A stretch of 64,000 nt of DNA from VRUE01 sp963837695 (lineage in GTDB: Bacteria; Actinomycetota; Thermoleophilia; Solirubrobacterales; 70-9): assembly GCA_963837695.1 (NCBI GenBank), contig CAWINZ010000005.1:1178001-1242000 (forward strand), in the 5' to 3' direction. The notes under the pieces were generated by a model, which had not been told where the DNA came from, did no database searches, and was given only the letters and a program-made list of their open reading frames with translations. Shown here piece by piece: positions 58,666 to 64,000 of the stretch; position 1 is the first letter of the stretch, and each line of letters opens with the position of its first letter. The position numbers were made by a program, and so were the translations under genes.

Positions 58666-58733
58666 ACGCCCTATAAAAACTACTCCTTTTTCGCCAGATA
58701 TGAAATCTTTTTCAAGTCGGCTACCCTCGTCTC
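58666..58733. promoter_or_regulatory. AT-rich promoter region between divergent TetR genes
   Basis: This short gap is much richer in A and T than its surroundings, with CCTATAAAAACTAC and GATATGAAATCTTTTTC. Promoters for both TetR pairs must lie here. No perfect palindrome was found. Confidence 0.4.
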
Positions 58734-59429
58734 ATGCAGTACCTCTCGCAAAGACTGGCCTCCAAGCCGTCTCCGGGGCGGGGGGAAGGGCCGTCTGGCG
58801 ATGCGCTTCCCTCGCCGCAGCGTGAGCGGATCCTCGATGCGGCCGAGAAGCTCGTCGCCGAGCACGGTTGCGCCGGCGCCTCGATCGAAGCGATCGTCAA
58901 GCAGGCCGGTGTCTCCTCGGTCACCTTCTACGAGTTTTTCGGCGACAAGGAGGCGTGCTTCGTCGCCGCCTTCGACCGGGCCGTGGCCTGGGGCGTCGAG
59001 CAGATCGCGGCGGCGATCCGCGATGCCGGCGAGGTGGGTGGGCTTTCCTGGCCGGAGCAGGTGGCGACCGGGCTGCGCACGATCACGAAGCTGATCGCGG
59101 AAGCCCCCGAGCGGGCGCGCCTCTGTCTGGTCGAGGCGCAGGCTGGGGGGGCTGGGCTGAGCGCCCGTTTCGAGGCGTTGCTCGACCGGCTGGCGGCGAA
59201 GCTCCGCGAGGGGCGCGCCCTGCCGACGGCCTCCGCCGACCTGCCGGCCAGCCATGAGGAAGCGACCGCCGGCGCCCTCGCCTGGCTCCTGCGCGAGCGC
59301 CTCGAGACCGGCGGTGGCGAGAAGCTGGAGGCCCTCTATCCCGAACTGATCGACATCGCGTTGGCTCCCTACCTCGGGGCCGGCGAGCCGCGGGTGGCGG
59401 CGCCCGCGGCGGCCCAGGCCGGTGGCTGA
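58734..59429 (+). CDS. TetR-family regulator
   Basis: A 231-residue protein with HTH ERILDAAEKLVAEHGCAGAS, IEAIVKQAGVSSVTFYEFFG and DKEACFVAAFDRAVAWG. The remainder is an all-helical ligand-binding part ending in a Pro/Ala-rich tail. It overlaps the next TetR gene by 8 bp. First gene of the rightward pair. Confidence 0.9.
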   Translation: MQYLSQRLASKPSPGRGEGPSGDALPSPQRERILDAAEKLVAEHGCAGASIEAIVKQAGVSSVTFYEFFGDKEACFVAAFDRAVAWGVEQIAAAIRDAGEVGGLSWPEQVATGLRTITKLIAEAPERARLCLVEAQAGGAGLSARFEALLDRLAAKLREGRALPTASADLPASHEEATAGALAWLLRERLETGGGEKLEALYPELIDIALAPYLGAGEPRVAAPAAAQAGG

Positions 59430-60087
59430 GAGCGGCAGGCAGGCGGCCGGCACCGTCGTCGCGGGCGACAGGCTGCCCCCCGGCCGGCATGGCCTCTCGC
59501 GCGTCTTCGTCGCCGAGAACCAGCGCGAACGGCTGCTCAACGGCGTCGTCGAGGCGGTCGCCGAGCACGGCTACAACGCGACCACGATCGCCAAGATCAC
59601 CGCCGCGGCGAAAATCTCCCGCCGCACCTTCTACGAGTACTTCGAAGGCAAGGAGGAGTGCTTCGCCGCCGCCTACGAGATGATCGAGGCCCACGTGCTC
59701 GACTCGATGCTGGCGGCGCCGGGGGCGGGGGAGAAGTGGCCGGAGCGGGTGCGCGCCCGCCTCGCCGCCCTGCTCGACATCCTCTCCCGCGACGCCGCCG
59801 TCGCCCGCTGCTTCCTGATCGAGCCGCTGGCCGCGGGGGGTGGGATCGCCGCCCGCTATCGCGAGGCTATGCAGCTGCTCGCGGGGACGCTGCGTCCCGA
59901 GCCGCCGCCCTCCGAGCTCGACATGGAAGTCCGCGACCAGGCCCTCGTCGGCGGCATCGCCACCCTGATCGTCCGCCGCCTCAATACCGGTGGCGCCCAG
60001 CGCCTCCCCGAGCTTCTACCGGATCTGGTCGAGCTGTCCCTGGCGCCCTACGTAGGGCGCGAAGAGGCCAAGCGCCTGGCGGTCTAG
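59422..60087 (+). CDS. TetR-family regulator
   Basis: A 221-residue protein with a GTG start. The N-terminal tail PPGRHGLSRVFVAENQRERL resembles the TetR at 57257; the HTH is EAVAEHGYNATTIAKITAAA and ISRRTFYEYFEGKEECFAAA. The C-terminal part has GGIATLIVRRLNTGGAQRLP and ELLPDLVELSLAPYVG, echoed in the neighbouring rightward TetR (PELIDIALAPYLG). The two are probably an ancient duplication. Confidence 0.9.
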   Translation: MAESGRQAAGTVVAGDRLPPGRHGLSRVFVAENQRERLLNGVVEAVAEHGYNATTIAKITAAAKISRRTFYEYFEGKEECFAAAYEMIEAHVLDSMLAAPGAGEKWPERVRARLAALLDILSRDAAVARCFLIEPLAAGGGIAARYREAMQLLAGTLRPEPPPSELDMEVRDQALVGGIATLIVRRLNTGGAQRLPELLPDLVELSLAPYVGREEAKRLAV

Positions 60088-60118
60088 AGCCAAAAACCTT
60101 CTTCTCAAAAACTTCTCC

Positions 60119-60147
60119 TTGCATTTGTAAACCGTTTCTTTTATGCT
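60119..60147 (+). promoter_or_regulatory. Candidate promoter of the surface-protein gene
   Basis: TTGCAT (60119-60124) and TATGCT (60142-60147) are separated by exactly 17 bp in an AT-rich patch after the TetR gene. They would start transcription about 115 bases before the GTG of the large surface protein. A purine-rich leader with AAGGAGAG at 60257-60264 provides the ribosome-binding site. Confidence 0.5.
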
Positions 60148-60269
60148 GCGCCAGGTCGCCTTCAGGGAGAGGGCGGCAGGGAAGCGACAACAGGGAAACG
60201 GAGCCCAAGCCAAAGCCGCCGCAGGAAAGCGGCCGGCAGAGGGCTCGAGGGACAAGGAGAGAGATACGT

Positions 60270-63200
60270 GAAACGCCACGCGAAGGCAGCGTCTGCGGGA
60301 TCGACCAAGGGTGGGGGCATGGGCCTCGGCCGCACCTTCCGTGGAGCCGACGCCACCCGTGGAGCCTCGCCCGACGCCAAAGGGAGTGGTGCGCCCGCGG
60401 CCGGGTTCCTCCTCGCCGCGCTGACCTCGCTCCTGCTTCTCGCTTTCGCCGGAGTGGCCCAGGCCGCCCCGGAAACGATCGCCGAATTCGGCGAAGGGGC
60501 CGGTCGGGTCAGCGGTCCAAATGGCGTCGCCGTGGACCGCTCCAACGGCGACTTCTATGTCGGTGACGGCAGCAACTTCCGCATCGACAAGTTCGACGGA
60601 GATGGAACCTTCCTCTTTGCCTGGGGATGGGGAGTGCGCGACGGCCTCGGCACCGCCTTCCAGACCTGCGGCCCGCAGGCCACGCCGCCGAGCAGCAAGT
60701 GCTTCAAAGGCCTTAACAGCGCCACCGGCTCCGGGGCGATCAATCCATCCGCCGTCGCCGTCGACCAGGCGACCGGCGCCGTCTTCGTGACTGACAACAA
60801 TTCCAAGCGGCGAGTCAGCAAGTTCACCTCCAGCGGCGAATTCGTCTTCATGGTCGGCAAAAACGTCAACAAGACCAAGGAAGCTGAAGGTGGCGCCACC
60901 CAGGCGGAAAAAAACATCTGCACCGCCGCCAGCGGCGACACCTGCGGCAGCGGGGCAAACGGCAGCGGGGCCAACGAATTCGGCTCCAGCATCTCGACGA
61001 TTGCCGTCAGCTCGACCGGCATCGTCTGGGTCGGCGATCAAAACCGTCTCATCTCCTTTAACGCCACCACCGCCGCTGCCGGGGCCCAGATCGCCCTGGC
61101 GGGCTCCAGCAACACGCGCTCCCTCGCGCTCGATTCCGCCGACAACTTCTATGTGGTGAGTGCGACGGTGGCGGGCGTGCGCAAGTTCGAAGCGGGCACC
61201 GCGAACCTGCTGAAAACCTTCGACGCCACCGGTCAGCCCCGCACCGTCGCGCTCGATGAAGCCGACAACCTCTACGTCGGCGACACGACCAGCCCTTACC
61301 GCTTCAAGGTCTATGACCCCGCTGGCGAACAGATCTTCCAGTTCGGCGCCGGTCAGGTGATCGGCGCCCCCGGGGCCTCCAACACCTTTGGAGGCAACGC
61401 GATCGCGGTGGGAGACGGCGCCGAAAAGCTCTATGCCGCCAGTTCCAAGACGGGCGAAGCCGAAAGCGTCGTCCAGGCCTTTCCGCTCCCCAAACCGGGT
61501 CCGCTGGTCGTGAGCCAGGGCGTCGAAGACCTCCTGCCGAGCACCGCCACCCTGACGGCGAAGATAAACCCCGAGGGCGAGGAAACCACCTATCACTTCG
61601 AATACGGCACCGACGAAAGCTACGGCCACAGCACCTCGCCCGAAACGCTCACGGCAGAAGAATTCGAATCAGAAGACGTCGCGGTCGGGATCGAAGGGCT
61701 GATCCCGAATACGACCTACCACTTCCGCGCCGTCCCGACCAACCACTGCAACCCTTCCGAACCCGCGGAAGAATGCACCGCCCCCGGTCCCGACCAGACC
61801 TTCACGACGCTGCCCGCTGTCGCGATCGACCCCCAGTGGGTCACCGAAGTCACCGCGCACACCGTCGAACTGCACGCCGAAATGGACCCGCTCGGCGTCG
61901 AAGCCGAAGCCTGGCTCGAATACGGCACGGGCGTTGGCTACGGCACCACCGTCCCGCTCGCCAACCTCGGCGAAGGCTTCGGCCCGGTCTTGCGCGAGGC
62001 CTTCCTCAGCGGCCTGCAGGCGGGAACGACCTACCACTACCGCTTTGTCGCCCGCGACACCCGCGACAGCAACACCTACACCGTCCAGGGAGCCGACCAG
62101 ACCTTCGTCACCCAACTTGCGGCCCTCGGCTTCGGGCTCGCCGATAGCCGCGCCTGGGAGATGGTCTCGCCACCCGACAAGCACGGGGCGAGGCTCGTGG
62201 GCGGCGGGCCGCTCCAGATCCAGGCCGCCGCGGACGGCAACGGCCTCGCCTACTCGAGCAGGCTCTCGACCGAAGCCGACCCGGAAGGCAACCGTTTCCC
62301 GGAGGCTTCGATGAACCTGGCAGCCCGCGGCCCGGGGGGTTCTTGGCGCTCCAAGGACATCACCGTCCCCAACGACACCGTGTCGCCGACCTCGGGCGAC
62401 AGCAACGGCGGCGAATACAAGCTCTTCAGCACCGACCTCTCCCAGGCGCTGGTCGAGCCGCGCGGCTTCACGCCGCTCTCGGTCGAAGCCTCCGAACGCA
62501 CCCCCTACCTGCGCCAGAGCACCGAACCCGGCGTCTTCAGGCCGCTCGTGACCGGTAAAGAACCGTTTGCCAACGTCCCACCCGGCACTGAATTCGGCGG
62601 CGAAGCCACGATCGGCAAGGTCCTGATGGTCGGCGCCAGCCCCGACTTCCGGCACTTCGCCCTGTCCTCCGGCGTGCCACTGGCCGAAGGCGCTCCGAGC
62701 GGCACGACGCTCTATTACTGGTCGGACGGGCAGCTCGAGCCGCTCAGTGTCCTGCCGGCAACTGAAGGCGGCACGATGGTCAACGGAGCTTACGTGGGCT
62801 CCGGCATCGAATCCTCGCGGTCGGCCGTCTCCGAGGACGGGTCACGCATCTTCTGGAGTGCGAGCGGCGGCCTCTTGACGTTTGCAACCGCGCTCTACGT
62901 GCGCGGTACCGAAGCTGGGGAAAGCGGCCGGCTGGACGTCGTGAAGAGTGGGGGTGGCACCGGGGCGGTGAGGCCCATCTTCCAGGGAGCGAGCACCGAC
63001 GGCACGGTCGTCTTCTTCTCCGACACCCAGAAGCTGACCGAAGACGCGAGCTCCAAAGGCGCTGACCTCTACCGCTGCGAGCTGCCGCCGGGCGGTATCG
63101 CCGCGGGGTGCGCGACGCTTGAAGACATCAGCATCCCGATTGCGAGCGGCGAAAGCGCCGAAGTACAGGGGGTCACTGCCGGCGTCGCCCAAGACGGTGA

Positions 63201-64000
63201 ATCGATCTACTTCGTCGCCATGGGAGTTCTCGACGAAGCGCCCAACCAACTCGGCGACAGCGCCGTCTCCGGCGAGCCCAACGTCTACCTCTGGCACCAG
63301 GGCGAGGGCGTCCGCTTTATCGCGACGCTCTCAGGGGAAGACAAAGCCGACTGGGGCAAAACGGGCTCTTCCCAGTTTATTGGAGCAGCGCTGAGCGCGA
63401 CTTCGACGACCAGCGGGCGCTACCTCGCCTTCATGTCGCAGCGCAGCCTCACGGGCTATGACAGCCGCGACACCGCCAGCGGCAAAACGGCGCAGCAGGT
63501 CTTCCGCTACGACGCTCTCACCGACCGCCTCGTGTGCGTCTCCTGTAACCCGACCGGGGCGAGGCCGCGCGGCGCGGTGCCTCCGGGAGGCGGATCGCTG
63601 GTCAATCCTGGGGCCTTGTGGGAAGGGCTGAGGACCGCGGCGACGCTTCCCGAGGCCACCTCGAACAGCCCGTTTGGCATCTCCCTCTACCGCCCCCGCG
63701 CGATCCTCGACAACGGCCGGGTCTTCTTCAACGCGATCGACTCGCTGGTCCCGGCCGACTCAAACGGCCAGTGGGACGTCTACCAGTACGAGCCCACCGG
63801 GGTCGGCGACTGCAGCGCCTCCTCGGGCGGCTCATCGATATCCCGCTCGGGCGAGGGCTGCGTATCGCTGCTCTCCTCTGGCACCGGGGAAAGCGAAGCG
63901 GCGTTCTTCGACGCGAGCGAAACGGGCGATGACGCCTTCTTCTTCACCCCCGCCCAGCTGAACGAAACCGACACCGACCACGAGGTCGACATCTATGACG
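60270..64000 (+). CDS. Giant exported NHL/fibronectin-like/PD40 surface protein (N-terminal part)
   Basis: The frame is open from GTG 60270 to the window end (at least 1243 residues). An unusually long N-terminal segment with a hydrophobic export signal (GFLLAALTSLLLLAFAGVAQ, then APETIA) leads into NHL-like repeats (GRVSGPNGVAVDRSNGDFYV, NPSAVAVDQATGAVFVTDNN). Fibronectin-like modules follow (LLPSTATLTAKINPEGEETT, GLIPNTTYHFRAVPTNHC; then VTAHTVELHAEMDPLG). The last part has PD40/WD40-like blades (AVSEDGSRIFWSASGGLL, GASTDGTVVFFSDTQKLT). Such proteins are a large paralogous family in Solirubrobacterales. It is probably an adhesin or cell-surface scaffold. GAA is its main Glu codon. Confidence 0.85.

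Overview
The window is a high-GC chromosome segment with dense coding, many 4-bp ATGA/GTGA overlaps and frequent GTG/TTG starts. Gene content points to Actinomycetota, probably Thermoleophilia/Solirubrobacterales. The clues are a giant NHL/fibronectin/PD40-type surface protein at the right edge, a DUF3556 membrane protein paired with a phytoene-desaturase-like oxidoreductase, many TetR regulators, an AbiEi-DUF559 protein, and stand-alone Kdp sensor parts. No rRNA, CRISPR array, classical IS transposase or phage module was seen. The taxonomic assignment is inference from gene content only.

Layout. 1-4.8 kb: partial DUF1801 gene, membrane protein, ECF sigma factor with a membrane partner, SHOCT and DUF6325 small proteins, a broken MFS/cNMP gene and a tiny ORF with a near-perfect Shine-Dalgarno. 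4.8-11.9 kb: redox enzymes (SDR, DUF2855, RibD-like reductase, Baeyer-Villiger-type monooxygenase, flavodoxin-like protein), a 5'-3' exonuclease, and an AbiEi-DUF559 gene bounded by inverted palindromes. 12-19.2 kb: DUF3556 plus desaturase pair, an ABC-2 exporter, and a cupredoxin plus multicopper oxidase pair. 19.2-26.1 kb: cutA-SDR, vapBC, glyoxalase-like protein, alpha/beta hydrolase, class A PBP, Nramp transporter. 26.1-36.7 kb: Pit/DUF47 phosphate uptake, then an extended kdp locus: histidine kinase and KdpE, a phd-relE toxin-antitoxin pair, a small membrane ORF, kdpF, kdpA, kdpC, kdpB, a KdpD sensor half without kinase, and a membrane-anchored UspA-like protein. 36.8-46 kb: TrmH-type methylase, SHOCT membrane protein, NlpC/P60-like hydrolase, PNPOx-like and MocR-like divergent pair, MBL-rhodanese, acetyl-CoA synthetase, an ion channel with an odd filter. 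46-46.3 kb: an atypical type II tRNA and a divergent tRNA-like element inside a 22-bp inverted repeat. 46.3-55.4 kb: MarR-MFS, then a long leftward gene set with an HD protein, methylthioadenosine salvage enzymes, a permease and a complete osmolyte ABC transporter. 55.5-64 kb: MBL and PAS genes, a coiled-coil membrane protein, four TetR genes in two divergent pairs, and the start of the giant surface protein.

The most unusual layer lies between the genes. At least three families of palindromic elements recur in the window. (1) A 32-bp core GACTTT-N20-AARGTC occurs four times, and two inverted copies exactly bracket the AbiEi-DUF559 gene like a mobile cassette. (2) A 112-121 bp hairpin occurs four times; its outer arms differ between copies but stay paired within each copy, and it carries a conserved AT-rich core. 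(3) A roughly 50-bp hairpin with an ATATA/TATAT loop occurs three times near gene 3' ends. These families, together with the atypical tRNA pair and the split Kdp signalling system, are the main things worth following up.
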